Below are positions 1 through 8,631 of a DNA stretch of 64,000 nt, piece by piece (the first letter of the stretch is position 1; every line of letters begins with the position of its first letter). Source of the DNA: Planctomycetota bacterium (GTDB lineage: Bacteria; Planctomycetota; Phycisphaerae; Phycisphaerales; SM1A02); the NCBI GenBank assembly GCA_003671025.1, contig QWPW01000008.1, positions 28,572 to 92,571 of the forward strand. The letters run 5' to 3'. A program made the translations under genes and the position numbers. The notes under the pieces were generated by a model that saw only the letters and a list, made by a program, of their open reading frames with translations, was not told where the DNA came from and did no database searches.

Positions 1-300
1 GACGATGCCACGCTTCTTGCACGCGGCGAGATCGATGTTTTCCAAGCCAACACCGGCGCGACCAACCACTTTGAGTTGAGGAAGCAGTGCGAGCAGTGCC
101 TCGTCCACTTGCGTGTAGGTACGAACGACCAGCGCTTGCACGTCGTGCGCGGCATCGATGAATCGCGCATCCTCGACGGCCGCATGAATCACCTCGCAGT
201 GATGCGCCAGCCAATCAGACGCTTCATCGCTCAGGTGCTCGGCGATGACCACCAACGGGCGCGAGGCAATGGGACGCACGGGGGACACGGAATCAGTCAT
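1..300 (-). CDS. serA: D-3-phosphoglycerate dehydrogenase-like protein, N-terminal part (cut by window edge)
   Basis: The first 100 residues of a D-isomer-specific 2-hydroxyacid dehydrogenase are read leftwards, starting at the ATG at 300-298; the rest lies outside the window. The visible part has the typical N-terminal substrate-binding fold: a short strand (RPLVVIAEHLSDEA), then ALVVRTYTQVDEALL, then LKVVGRAGVGLENIDLAA. The last is close to the GRAGVGVDNVD block of SerA, which oxidises 3-phosphoglycerate in serine synthesis. The NAD-binding and catalytic residues are not visible, so another 2-hydroxyacid dehydrogenase is possible. No Shine-Dalgarno or TANNNT box precedes the ATG. The start lies directly after a repeat copy that resembles its own start region. 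Confidence 0.75.
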   Translation of the reverse strand, partial: MTDSVSPVRPIASRPLVVIAEHLSDEASDWLAHHCEVIHAAVEDARFIDAAHDVQALVVRTYTQVDEALLALLPQLKVVGRAGVGLENIDLAACKKRGIV

Positions 301-375
301 GGGACAGGCACTTCACGCAGATGGGACCGGCAATAGGACAGGCACTCAACAAACAGTCATAGGACAGGCACTCGA
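296..375 (-). repeat. Three copies of AGTGCCTGTCC at the serA-like start
   Basis: On the minus strand the core AGTGCCTGTCC occurs three times, at about 301-312, 335-346 and 362-373. The copy at 354-375 continues as TATGACTG, mimicking the real start region CCCATGACTG at 293-303. This looks like partial duplication of the gene's 5' end with a pseudo-start. No function is evident. Confidence 0.6.
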
Positions 376-641
376 CAAAGAAATGAGGAGATGACCCGCC
401 GGACAACAATCGCGAGGATAGAGGCATCAGTTGTTGCGTGCCGTCCGAGAACGGGAATCGCACGGCTCGCGCTCTCCCAACCGTTACAGACGGCCGCTCC
501 ATCCGCAACTCGCACAGGTCGGCGGGATGAACGGCGCGGATTCTGTCGATCTCGCGGCGGGATCCACCAGTTCCACGCGCTCGACCTCGAGCGCAGCGGC
601 GGACCCATCGCGACGCCAGCGGTCGCACAGGAGCGCGAGTC
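376..641. other. Intergenic region between serA-like gene and motA
   Basis: About 265 bases with no convincing coding region. It must carry the promoters for the leftward serA-like gene and the rightward motA. I checked for an flbD-like small gene, often found beside motA, in the readable frames and did not find one. No clear -35/-10 pair or hairpin was identified. Confidence 0.4.
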
Positions 642-1421
642 ATGGATAAAGCAAGCGTTGTCGGAAGTCTCATTGGCATCGTCGCCTGCGTCCTCGTGAT
701 GTACATGGCGTCGCACGGTCACTTCGAGATGTTCTATTCCGAGAAGGGCTTCATCATGGTCGGCGGTGGCACGGTTTCCGTGTTGCTCATGGCCATGCCC
801 ATTGAAAACCTTAAGTGCGTGCCTGGCTATGTGAAGCGTTTCTTGTTCAACAAGGGACTGAGCGCGCTGGACACCGTGAAGTTGATGAGCTCGCTCTCGG
901 ACAAGGCTCGTCGCGACGGCATCTTGGCGCTTGAGAACGAAATCGAAAAGATCGACGACCCGTTCCTCTCCAAGGGACTGCGTATGGCGGTGGACGGCAC
1001 CGATGAAGAAATCATCGAGACCACTTTGCGCCTCGAAGTGATGGCGATGCAAGAGCGTCACAAGGCGGGCAAGAAATTCTTCGACATCATCAAGGTGTAC
1101 GCGCCGGGCTACGGCCTGGTGGCCACGCTCATTGGTCAAGTCGGAATGTTCGGCAACCTCGGTGGTGACATTCAAACGCTCGGTCACATGTTGGCCATCG
1201 CCGTCGTCGCGACCATGTACGGCACGGTGCTGGCGAACGCAGTTGCCGGTCCGATGGGTGACAAGCTTGCGCTTCGTTCGAGCGAAGAAATCCTCAGCCG
1301 CGAAATGATGCTGCAAGGAATTCTTTCGATTCAAGCGGGCGACAATCCACGTGCGACGCAAGAGAAGATGCTCGCGTTCATTCCCAACACGGTGCGCCGT
1401 GGACTCAAGATGGCCGCGTAA
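642..1421 (+). CDS. motA: Flagellar motor stator protein MotA/PomA
   Basis: 259 aa. MotA forms the inner-membrane ion channel of the flagellar stator with MotB and pushes on the rotor protein FliG. Visible features: an N-terminal pair of membrane helices (SLIGIVACVLVMYMA; GGTVSVLLMAM), a cytoplasmic region rich in charged residues (about 60-150) and a C-terminal helix pair. Within the latter, APGYGLVATLIGQVGMF carries the conserved channel proline and is followed by LAIAVVATMYGTVLANAVAGP. The length matches MotA/PomA rather than ExbB/TolQ. The start is supported by an AGGAG at 629-633, eight nt before the ATG, one of the few good Shine-Dalgarno sites in the window. motB follows after 88 nt. 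Confidence 0.93.
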   Translation: MDKASVVGSLIGIVACVLVMYMASHGHFEMFYSEKGFIMVGGGTVSVLLMAMPIENLKCVPGYVKRFLFNKGLSALDTVKLMSSLSDKARRDGILALENEIEKIDDPFLSKGLRMAVDGTDEEIIETTLRLEVMAMQERHKAGKKFFDIIKVYAPGYGLVATLIGQVGMFGNLGGDIQTLGHMLAIAVVATMYGTVLANAVAGPMGDKLALRSSEEILSREMMLQGILSIQAGDNPRATQEKMLAFIPNTVRRGLKMAA

Positions 1422-1473
1422 ACATGGCGGAAATCCTGCGGAAACACGCGAGTTCACAGTGACCCCGTGGCAC

Positions 1474-1491
1474 GCGCAATCACGATTGCGC
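1474..1491 (+). promoter_or_regulatory. Perfect 8-bp hairpin between motA and motB
   Basis: GCGCAATC-AC-GATTGCGC is a perfect inverted repeat with a 2-nt spacer, ending 18 nt before the motB ATG. It has no T-tract, so it is not an intrinsic terminator. It could be an mRNA stability or processing element that sets the MotA:MotB ratio, or an operator. Confidence 0.5.
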
Positions 1492-1509
1492 ATATCGAGA
1501 GAATGAACC

Positions 1510-2436
1510 ATGTCCGACGCAAAGCATGACGCAAAAGGCAAGAAGGACCAGGGCCACGGCCACGGTGGTGGCGGTGGTGACGACGGCCACAAGAAAAAGC
1601 ACAAGAGCCACGGCGGTGGTCATGGCGGCGGTGGTCACGGTGAAGAGCATGAAGGCGCGCCCGAGTGGCTCATCTCGTTCGCCGACATGGTCATGCTCAT
1701 GATGGGATTCTTCGTGATTCTGTTCGCGCTCAACTCGCAGCCCAAGGGCGGCAATGCTGGTGGTGGCGGTGAGCAGGACGAAGGTGTGGCCAACGAGCCC
1801 GACATGATTGACTTCGCGATTGCGCTGCGCAAAGCGTTTCACAACGAAGTCGACATCACGTCTACTGATCCCAAAGATCAACTGCTCATTCAACGCATTC
1901 TCTCGGAGCGCTATCAAGGCGCGGGCGAAAGTAAGGATGCGGGAACGAAGGGCAAAGATCAGAACGTGCAAAGCGTGCGTCCGAGCGATCACTTTGGACA
2001 TGGCACCAGCGTGGCCTTCGCGCCGCGATCGGATGCGCTCTCGGATGACGCGGCGAAGACGCTCGACGACCTCGCGCGACAGTTGCGTGGGCAGTCGATG
2101 GTGATCGAAGTGCGTGGCCATGTTGGCGCGAGCGAAAATTACGGTGAGCCTGATAAGGCGATGGTTCTCGCACTCGATCGCGCTGTCGAAGCTGCGCGTC
2201 GACTCGCGGCGGGAGGTGTCGACTGGTGGCGCATGCGTCTGGTCGCGGCCGGAAGCGGTGAGCGCGTCGATCCATTTCCTACCGATGCCGCGGCAGATGC
2301 ACGAAACGCCCGGGTCGAGGTTCGTATTCTCGATGAGGTCGCCAGTCCGCGTGAGCGGTCGGAGCCAGTGATCTCGGCGGGGGCGGAGTCGAGTCAAGCG
2401 GGCTCGAGTGCGTCTGAGGCCGCTCATCCAAAGTGA
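1510..2436 (+). CDS. motB: Flagellar motor stator protein MotB with His/Gly-rich N-terminal tail
   Basis: 308 aa. MotB anchors the stator to peptidoglycan and carries the ion-binding aspartate. Residues 1-50 are a cytoplasmic tail extremely rich in His, Gly and Lys (GHGHGGGGG, HGGGHGGGGHGEEH), much longer than in model MotB proteins. The single membrane helix follows (PEWLISFADMVMLMMGFFV), with the ion-binding Asp at about residue 59 in the FADM motif. The C-terminal half is an OmpA-like peptidoglycan-binding domain (about 160-285: VAFAPRSDALSDDAAKTLDD; VIEVRGHVG; LALDRAVEAARRL). The His-rich tail could bind metal ions; this is inference. Transcription is presumably from motA. Confidence 0.92.
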   Translation: MSDAKHDAKGKKDQGHGHGGGGGDDGHKKKHKSHGGGHGGGGHGEEHEGAPEWLISFADMVMLMMGFFVILFALNSQPKGGNAGGGGEQDEGVANEPDMIDFAIALRKAFHNEVDITSTDPKDQLLIQRILSERYQGAGESKDAGTKGKDQNVQSVRPSDHFGHGTSVAFAPRSDALSDDAAKTLDDLARQLRGQSMVIEVRGHVGASENYGEPDKAMVLALDRAVEAARRLAAGGVDWWRMRLVAAGSGERVDPFPTDAAADARNARVEVRILDEVASPRERSEPVISAGAESSQAGSSASEAAHPK

Positions 2437-2667
2437 ATTGCCCACAGTGGCGATCGCCCAATTCGCGGGTTGTGTCTTGCTTACGCGCGCTTGCGTGTTA
2501 GATTTTTGGTGTCACGATCGAAGGGTTCGCGGCATCCATCGCTGGCTGCGTGCGAACGTGAACATCGGTTGCACATTTATGCGAACTTCGCCGCATCGAC
2601 TCGCGAAGTGACAGCTACCGTAATCTGCTTGTCATTCCACTCGCGTCGCGAACATTGATCACCGCAT

Positions 2668-2755
2668 TTGAATCACGCTTGAATCACGCTTGAATCAGCT
2701 TTGAATCAGCTTTGAATCAGCTTTGAATCACCTTCGACTCACCTTCGAATCACTC
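2668..2755. repeat. Eight tandem 11-bp units (TTGAATCAnnn)
   Basis: Units start at 2668, 2679, 2690, 2701, 2712, 2723, 2734 and 2745; the first six keep TTGAATCA, the last two are degenerate. Each of the first six has TGA on the plus strand and all eight have TGA on the minus strand. The 11-nt period cycles these through all reading frames on both strands. The array ends just before the upstream in-frame GTG of the subtilase-like gene. The remainder of the gap (2437-2667) holds no gene that I can support. Confidence 0.85.
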
Positions 2756-2802
2756 GCGTGACAAGAACGTCACAAGAACTTGAAACAGGAACCGCGCCCC
2801 AG

Positions 2803-4374
2803 ATGCTGACTCACCGCGCCCGCTCACTCGTCACCGTTCTCGTTGCTGCATCTGTTGCGCCAACATTTACCGTCGCGTTTGTTTCAGCCGACACTTTGAG
2901 CGACATCAAGTACACCGATCTGCTCGCGCGTCTGGGCGCTTCGGCACCAACAGGCGCGGGCATCGGCATCGGTCAATGTGAGGCCGTGGAAAACTCGACC
3001 ACCGGTGCGTACGCGCCCGATGTCACCCTCGCCGAGTTCGCAGGAACAACCTTCAGCATTCTCTCGGGCGCAGCGCCTGCGAGCTCACACGCGACCGAAG
3101 TTGGTCGCATGCTTTACGGCAACACGTTGTCGTGCGCGCCCGGCGTCACAAACGTGTCGGCGTGGAATGTGAATCTGTGGGTGGCCGCGGCGTACTTGCG
3201 CGTGGGCCAAGGCGCGACTGCTCCGGCGACGCCTCCTGCAGGCGTGAAAGTTTTCAATCACTCGTGGATCGGTTCGTTCGGCTCTGCCGCGAACGACAAC
3301 GATGGACTGCGCCGACTGGACTTCACAGTGACGCGCGACAATCTGTTCATCGCCGCAGGCACCAACAACGGTGCGGGCAGCGTGGGGCAGCCGCTGCTTT
3401 CGTACGCCTACAACAGCGTCAGCGTTGGGCTCATGAATGGTGGCCACAGCAACAGTCTGACTCCCGCAGGTATTGACGGACAAAATCGCCGCAAGCCAGA
3501 CATCGTTGCGCCTGGCGCGTTCACGAGTTTCTCGACGCCAGTAGTGGGCGCCGCCGCAGCGCTGCTCTTCGACACCGCCGACAGTCATCCTGCGATCGCG
3601 GGCAATCCCAACGCGAACAAGTCACTCACGATCAAGACCGCGATGATGGCGGGCACGACGCACCGCGCCGCGTGGAGTAACGGTGCTGCGACCAGTGGCC
3701 CGACCCGTGGTTCGACCATCACTCCGCTCGACCCGCTCTACGGCGCGGACTTGCTTAACGTTGATCGCGCGCACATGATTTTTACTGCGGGCGAAACCAA
3801 TGGATTCAGCGCGCCCAACCCGTCGAGCTTCGCCATCCATCGCGGCTTTGACTACATCGCCAGCGCGGCATCGGGCTCGAGCACCTTCTGGACATTTCGC
3901 GTGCACAGCCGCGTCGATGAGGCGAGTTTCTTGGCTTCGTGGCATCGTTCGGTGATCACCGGTTTCACGACGTGGACGTTGCAAGACTTTGATCTGCGAC
4001 TGTGGAAGTTGGTCAACGGCGTGCCCACATCGTTGGTGGGCGACGGAGGGATTTCCGCGTTTTCCTCGGGAAATGTCGAGAGTTTGAGCAGCGTCGACAA
4101 CGTCGAACACCTCTACTTGCGCGATCTCGCTTCGGGTGATTACGCCGTCGAATTGGTGCGCAAAGCTGGCACCCAGACCGCGTTGCCCGTCGTGCTCGCG
4201 TGGTATCTCCCCGACACTGTGCCCACGCCAGACCTTGATGGCGATGGTTTCGTCGGCGCCGCAGACCTTGCGATCATGCTCTCTCAGTGGGGCAGCAACG
4301 GACTTGCTGATCTCAACGGTGATCGCATCGTTGATGCCGCAGACTTGTCCATTTTCCTCACCGCATGGAGTTGA
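2803..4374 (+). CDS. Secreted subtilisin-like (S8) protein with C-terminal dockerin-type repeats
   Basis: 523 aa from the ATG at 2803, chosen because the signal peptide (MLTHRARSLVTVLVAASVAP...) begins there; an in-frame GTG at 2758 would add 15 residues. Subtilase landmarks: the His block ASSHATEVGRMLYG (His96), the oxyanion Asn in VFNHSWIG (Asn152), AAGTNNG, and KPDIVAPG followed by TSFSTPVVGAAAALL with the probable nucleophile Ser244. The usual first catalytic Asp motif (VxVIDxG) is replaced by GIGIGQCEAVEN, so activity is uncertain. Residues about 475-520 form two calcium-loop repeats (DLDGDGFVGAADLAIML; DLNGDRIVDAADLSIFL) ending at the C-terminus, as in many planctomycete exported proteins. 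Confidence 0.8.
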   Translation: MLTHRARSLVTVLVAASVAPTFTVAFVSADTLSDIKYTDLLARLGASAPTGAGIGIGQCEAVENSTTGAYAPDVTLAEFAGTTFSILSGAAPASSHATEVGRMLYGNTLSCAPGVTNVSAWNVNLWVAAAYLRVGQGATAPATPPAGVKVFNHSWIGSFGSAANDNDGLRRLDFTVTRDNLFIAAGTNNGAGSVGQPLLSYAYNSVSVGLMNGGHSNSLTPAGIDGQNRRKPDIVAPGAFTSFSTPVVGAAAALLFDTADSHPAIAGNPNANKSLTIKTAMMAGTTHRAAWSNGAATSGPTRGSTITPLDPLYGADLLNVDRAHMIFTAGETNGFSAPNPSSFAIHRGFDYIASAASGSSTFWTFRVHSRVDEASFLASWHRSVITGFTTWTLQDFDLRLWKLVNGVPTSLVGDGGISAFSSGNVESLSSVDNVEHLYLRDLASGDYAVELVRKAGTQTALPVVLAWYLPDTVPTPDLDGDGFVGAADLAIMLSQWGSNGLADLNGDRIVDAADLSIFLTAWS

Positions 4375-4412
4375 GACTCGCGGCTGAGTTGAGTGCCACC
4401 GACGCAGTTGGT

Positions 4413-4418
4413 TAGCAT
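4413..4418 (+). promoter_or_regulatory. -10 box TAGCAT for ABC permease
   Basis: TAGCAT lies 9 nt before the ATG at 4428; a possible -35 TTGAGT lies at 4389-4394 with an 18-nt spacer. The surrounding GGTTAGCATC is shared with the box before the ACT gene at 11736. Implies a near-leaderless mRNA. Confidence 0.5.
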
Positions 4419-4427
4419 CCGCTCCTG

Positions 4428-6215
4428 ATGCGTCCGTCGACTCAGCGAATCTGGCTTGTGGTGTTGCTCCTCCTCGTGGGCGTGCCGCTGCTCTATCCAA
4501 TTTGGCTCGGAGTCGCGAGCGCGTTCGTCGCTGATGACGGCTCGCTCACGCTGTTTCACGTGGTCAATGTGTTTCGCGATCCTGTGTTGCGCGACGGATT
4601 GCTCAACGCGTTTCTCATCGCATGCGGAACGACTTCCATCGCAGTGTGCATTGCGCTGCCGTTGGCCATGCTCTCCGCGCGCACGACGTTTCCCGGCAAA
4701 CCACTGCTCTCTACGCTCATCTTGGCGCCGCTGATCCTGCCGCCATTTGTCGGCGCAATCGGCATGAAGCAGCTGCTCGGGCGCGAAGGCGCGATCAATG
4801 CGTTCTTGCTCGATCTGCACGTGGTCTCTTCACCGATTGATTTCCTCGGCCACGGAGGCTTCTGGCTCATCATCGTGCTCGAAGCGATCGCGCTCTATCC
4901 GATTCTCTATCTCAATCTCGTGGCCGCGGTGGCGAATCTCGATCCCGCGATGGAAGAGGCCGCGATCAATGTCGGCGCAGGCAAATGGCGCAGGTTCTTC
5001 AAGATCACGCTGCCGCTGATTCGTCCAGGATTGTTCGCCGGCGGCACCATCGTGTTTGTGTGGAGCTTCACTGAGCTAGGCACTCCGCTCATGATGGAGT
5101 TTTCTAAGACGACGCCAGTGCAGATCTTCAACGGCATCAAAGAGATGGAAGCGTCGCGCAGTCCTTACGCGCTCACTGCAGTGATGTTGGCCTCGTCGAT
5201 ATTGGCGTACACCATCGGACGATTTTTTCTCGGCGGCAAAGGTCACGCGATGTTGGCCAAGGCGAGTGCGGGCGCGGGACCGAAGCGGCTCACCTCGTCA
5301 CACGCGTTGCTCGCCACCATGTTCTTCGCGTGCGTTTCATGTGTCGCGCTCTTGCCGCACATCGGGGTGATCGGAACCGCCTTCGCCGCCAACGGCCAGT
5401 GGTACGGAACGATTCTGCCTAGCAGCGTGACCGACAATCACATGGTGCAAGCACTCACGCATCCGCTCAGTGCGGGCGCCGTGCGCAACTCGATTCTCTT
5501 CGCAGGAATCGCCACCATTCTCGATTGCATCGTGGGATTGTTTGTGGCGCGATTGCTCGTGCGCGGAACCGTGTGGGGCCGCGGTCTGCTGGACGCGATG
5601 GTGATGTTGCCGCTCGCTGTGCCTGGCTTGGTGTTCGCGTTTGGTCTGGTCGCCGCGAGTTTGCGATGGCCGTTCAACGGCACGCCTCCGCAGTGGGTCG
5701 CTTCGATATTTGCGCTTTTGCCCGCAGATTTGAGTAGTTGGGCGATGAACGCGCCGCTCAAGTTTGTTGGTGACATCCTCGGACCGATGCCCAATCCGAT
5801 TCCGTTTTTGATTCTCGCGTATGCCGTGCGCCGTCTTCCTTATGTCGTGCGTGCCGCTGCGGCGGGCCTTGAACAAACATCAGTCGCGCTCGAAGAGGCG
5901 GGCTACAACGTCGGAGCTTCGCGTTGGCGCGTCATGCGCAAGATCGTGTTGCCTCTGCTCGCCGCCAATCTTGCAGCGGGTGCGATTCTCGCGTTCTGCT
6001 TCGCGATGCTCGAAGTGTCGGACAGCCTGATCTTGGCGCAGCGCGAAGGCGACTATCCGATCACCAAGGCGATCTTCACGCTCGCGGAACGTTTAGGCGA
6101 TGGGCCCGGTGTCGCGAGCGCGCTCGGCGTGTGGGCGATGGCGTTCTTAGGTATCGCCTTGGCCACTGCTGCGGCGTTGGTGGGCAAGAAGGCCGGCGCT
6201 ATCTTCCGCGGTTGA
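4428..6215 (+). CDS. ABC transporter permease, two fused membrane domains (iron/thiamine type)
   Basis: 595 aa, with about twelve hydrophobic segments in two homologous halves. Each half has an EAA loop that contacts the ATPase: EEAAINVGAGKWRRFFKITL near residue 185 and EEAGYNVGASRWRVMRKIVL near residue 490. This fused layout is typical of FbpB (ferric iron), ThiP (thiamine) and 2-aminoethylphosphonate permeases. The substrate cannot be told because no binding protein or ATPase gene is adjacent: the upstream gene is a secreted protease-like protein and the downstream gene recQ is convergent. The partner subunits must be encoded elsewhere. Confidence 0.85.
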   Translation: MRPSTQRIWLVVLLLLVGVPLLYPIWLGVASAFVADDGSLTLFHVVNVFRDPVLRDGLLNAFLIACGTTSIAVCIALPLAMLSARTTFPGKPLLSTLILAPLILPPFVGAIGMKQLLGREGAINAFLLDLHVVSSPIDFLGHGGFWLIIVLEAIALYPILYLNLVAAVANLDPAMEEAAINVGAGKWRRFFKITLPLIRPGLFAGGTIVFVWSFTELGTPLMMEFSKTTPVQIFNGIKEMEASRSPYALTAVMLASSILAYTIGRFFLGGKGHAMLAKASAGAGPKRLTSSHALLATMFFACVSCVALLPHIGVIGTAFAANGQWYGTILPSSVTDNHMVQALTHPLSAGAVRNSILFAGIATILDCIVGLFVARLLVRGTVWGRGLLDAMVMLPLAVPGLVFAFGLVAASLRWPFNGTPPQWVASIFALLPADLSSWAMNAPLKFVGDILGPMPNPIPFLILAYAVRRLPYVVRAAAAGLEQTSVALEEAGYNVGASRWRVMRKIVLPLLAANLAAGAILAFCFAMLEVSDSLILAQREGDYPITKAIFTLAERLGDGPGVASALGVWAMAFLGIALATAAALVGKKAGAIFRG

Positions 6216-6276
6216 TTGCAGCGAGACGTTGATGCGATCAGTGGATCTTCGGCGCACTCATCAACTTCGCTTCGGG

Positions 6277-8529
6277 TTATCTCCGTGCGACTTGCTCGAG
6301 CGCCAGCGAGATGCGCAACAAACCGTAGCTCACGCGTCCTTCGAGTTGGTCGAAGATCACGCGCAGCCCTCCGCTCGAGTCGGAGGCGAACGCATCGTCG
6401 ATCTCGCGTGCCGTCTGCGCGCTCATGAACTGGTCGCGTGAAAACGATTCGCCCGATTCAATCGCAGCGATGAGATGTCCTTCAATGGTGCCAGTGCTCA
6501 GTGCGCGCACGCGGGTGATCTCGTCGATCGAGTGTCCTTCGCGAAACAGCGCGAGCGTCTGCGTCGTCGTTTCGTTGAGTGCGTCGACCTCTTTCGCTTT
6601 GCGCGCGGGCGCACTCTTGACTCGGGCACGCGCGTCGACTGATGCGAACTCGACACGCGCATGACTCTCGAGCCACTGCGTAATCGCGTCGCCAAAAGCA
6701 CCGCCAAAGTCGGCGTATTTGCGCTCGCCGATGCCGGGCACACTCAAGAATTCATCGCGGCTTGCGGGATACGCGCGCGCCATGTGCCGCAGCGCAACAT
6801 CGGAAAACACAACGTAGGGCGGAACTCCACGGGCATCGGCGAGCGATTTGCGCACGACGCGCAGACGTTCGAACAGCGGCTCGTCGCACTCGATCGCGCC
6901 GGCTTTCACCGCGCCCTTGCGTTTGGATTTGCCGTCGCTGCCAAGTTCGGACTCATCGACGGTCACGACCGACTTCACCAACATGACGGCAGCGCGCGAG
7001 CGCAACGCATCAAATCCAAGTTCGGAAATCTCCAGGGTGGGAAACTGTCCAGTGCTTTGCACGAGATGTCCCGACTGCAACAACTGTCGTCCCAGTGAGA
7101 GCCACGCCGCGCGCGGACGATCCTTGCCGATGCCGTAGGTCGAGAGCGTGTCATGCGACCAACGACGAATCTTTTCGGTGTCGGCTCCCGCGAGCACATC
7201 GGCGACATGTTGCAGTCCCACACCGAAGCCGTCTTTCTGCGCGATGCGCCACACGCAACTGAGAAGCTTTTGGGCATCGACAGTTGCGTCGAACGACTCG
7301 CGCGGATCGATGCAGTTGTCGCACGCATCACAACGACCATCACTCCACGTTTCGCCGAAGTACCCGAGCAACTCGACGCGCCGACAACGCGCGCTGTCGG
7401 CGAACGCAGCCATCTTGTCGAGCTGGGCACGCGCGACGCGACGCGCATCGAGGTCTTCCATTTCCGCGAGAAATCCCACATATTTCGCGACATCACCGCG
7501 CGAGTACAAGAGCAAGCACTCGGCGGGAAGTCCATCGCGTCCCGCGCGTCCTGTCTCTTGGTAATAGCCTTCGATGTTCTTGGGCAGATCGGCGTGAATC
7601 ACAAATCGCACGTTGGGTTTGTTGATGCCCATACCAAACGCAACCGTCGCGCACATGACGCGCAACTCGTCGCGTAAGAACGCATCTTGATGACGCGCAC
7701 GCATCGCTGGGTCAAGTCCCGCGTGATAGGGCGCCGCCGCAACGCCCTTGGCCACCAGTGCCGCGGCCATCGATTCGGTTCCTTTGCGCGATTGGCAGTA
7801 GACGATTCCCGCGTCATCCAAACTGTCGGGACGAGCGCGCACAAACTCGACCACTTGCGCCGACGCCTTCTCTTTCGCCTTCACGCGATAGGTGAGATTG
7901 GGGCGATTGAAGCTGGCGACGAATACCGACGGATCGATCAGCTTCAGTTGCGTGACGATGTCGGCGCGCACGCGCGGCGTGGCGGTGGCGGTGAGCGCGA
8001 GCACGGGCACGCCGGGCAACACTTCGCGCACGCTCACCAGTCGTCGGTACTCGGGACGAAAGTCGTGGCCCCACTCGCTGATGCAGTGCGCCTCATCCAC
8101 CGCCAAAGCGTCGACGCGCCAACGTTGCAAACTGCGCAAGAAATCAGGCAAAACCAAGCGTTCAGGCGCGACGAACAACAACTTGATGCGCCCCGCATCG
8201 AGCGCGTTCAATCGCTTGCGCGCTTCACGATCGTCCAGCGACGAGTTGAGCGCGGTCGCCTCAACTCCTGCCGCGTGCAATTGATCGACTTGATCCTTCA
8301 TCAACGCGATGAGCGGTGAGACCACGACGGTCAACCCATCGCGCACCAACGCAGGAAGTTGATAGCACAGACTCTTGCCCGCACCCGTGGGCAAGATGGC
8401 GACGGCATCCATGTTCGCCAGCGACGCTTCCATGATCTCGCGTTGCAGCGGACGAAACGCGTCGTAGCCGAACACTTGCTTGAGCAGTGCCGGCAGTCGC
8501 GCGGAGGAAGTGAGCATGTTGGTCGACAT
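6277..8529 (-). CDS. recQ: ATP-dependent DNA helicase RecQ
   Basis: 750 aa from the ATG at 8529; an in-frame GTG at 8583 would add 18 poorly conserved residues. RecQ unwinds DNA 3'-5' in recombinational repair. Domain order: helicase core with Walker A (LPTGAGKSLCYQLP), the DEAH box (AVDEAHCISEWGHDFRP) and motif VI (GYYQETGRAGRDG). Next come the RecQ zinc-binding cysteines (CRRVELLGYFGE, CDACDNC) and the winged-helix RQC region. An HRDC domain near residues 565-640 (VFSDVALRHMA; FLSVPGIGERKYADFG) follows, then a helix-turn-helix segment (FREGHSIDEITRVRALSTGT), an add-on known from some bacterial RecQs. It converges on the ABC permease gene. Confidence 0.95.
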   Translation of the reverse strand: MSTNMLTSSARLPALLKQVFGYDAFRPLQREIMEASLANMDAVAILPTGAGKSLCYQLPALVRDGLTVVVSPLIALMKDQVDQLHAAGVEATALNSSLDDREARKRLNALDAGRIKLLFVAPERLVLPDFLRSLQRWRVDALAVDEAHCISEWGHDFRPEYRRLVSVREVLPGVPVLALTATATPRVRADIVTQLKLIDPSVFVASFNRPNLTYRVKAKEKASAQVVEFVRARPDSLDDAGIVYCQSRKGTESMAAALVAKGVAAAPYHAGLDPAMRARHQDAFLRDELRVMCATVAFGMGINKPNVRFVIHADLPKNIEGYYQETGRAGRDGLPAECLLLYSRGDVAKYVGFLAEMEDLDARRVARAQLDKMAAFADSARCRRVELLGYFGETWSDGRCDACDNCIDPRESFDATVDAQKLLSCVWRIAQKDGFGVGLQHVADVLAGADTEKIRRWSHDTLSTYGIGKDRPRAAWLSLGRQLLQSGHLVQSTGQFPTLEISELGFDALRSRAAVMLVKSVVTVDESELGSDGKSKRKGAVKAGAIECDEPLFERLRVVRKSLADARGVPPYVVFSDVALRHMARAYPASRDEFLSVPGIGERKYADFGGAFGDAITQWLESHARVEFASVDARARVKSAPARKAKEVDALNETTTQTLALFREGHSIDEITRVRALSTGTIEGHLIAAIESGESFSRDQFMSAQTAREIDDAFASDSSGGLRVIFDQLEGRVSYGLLRISLALEQVARR

Positions 8530-8631
8530 GGTGCGTTCTTGATCGTGCTGTCTTGGTGAAGAGAATGAGCCGCGCGCGTTCACAACGCCGGCGTACTGCT
8601 CAAGCGATGCTGTCGCCGCGTTGCCGCGAAG

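Noticed and set aside
357..1604. Open frame of 415 codons on the minus strand across motA
   Set aside because: Antisense shadow; His/Arg-rich with no recognisable domain.
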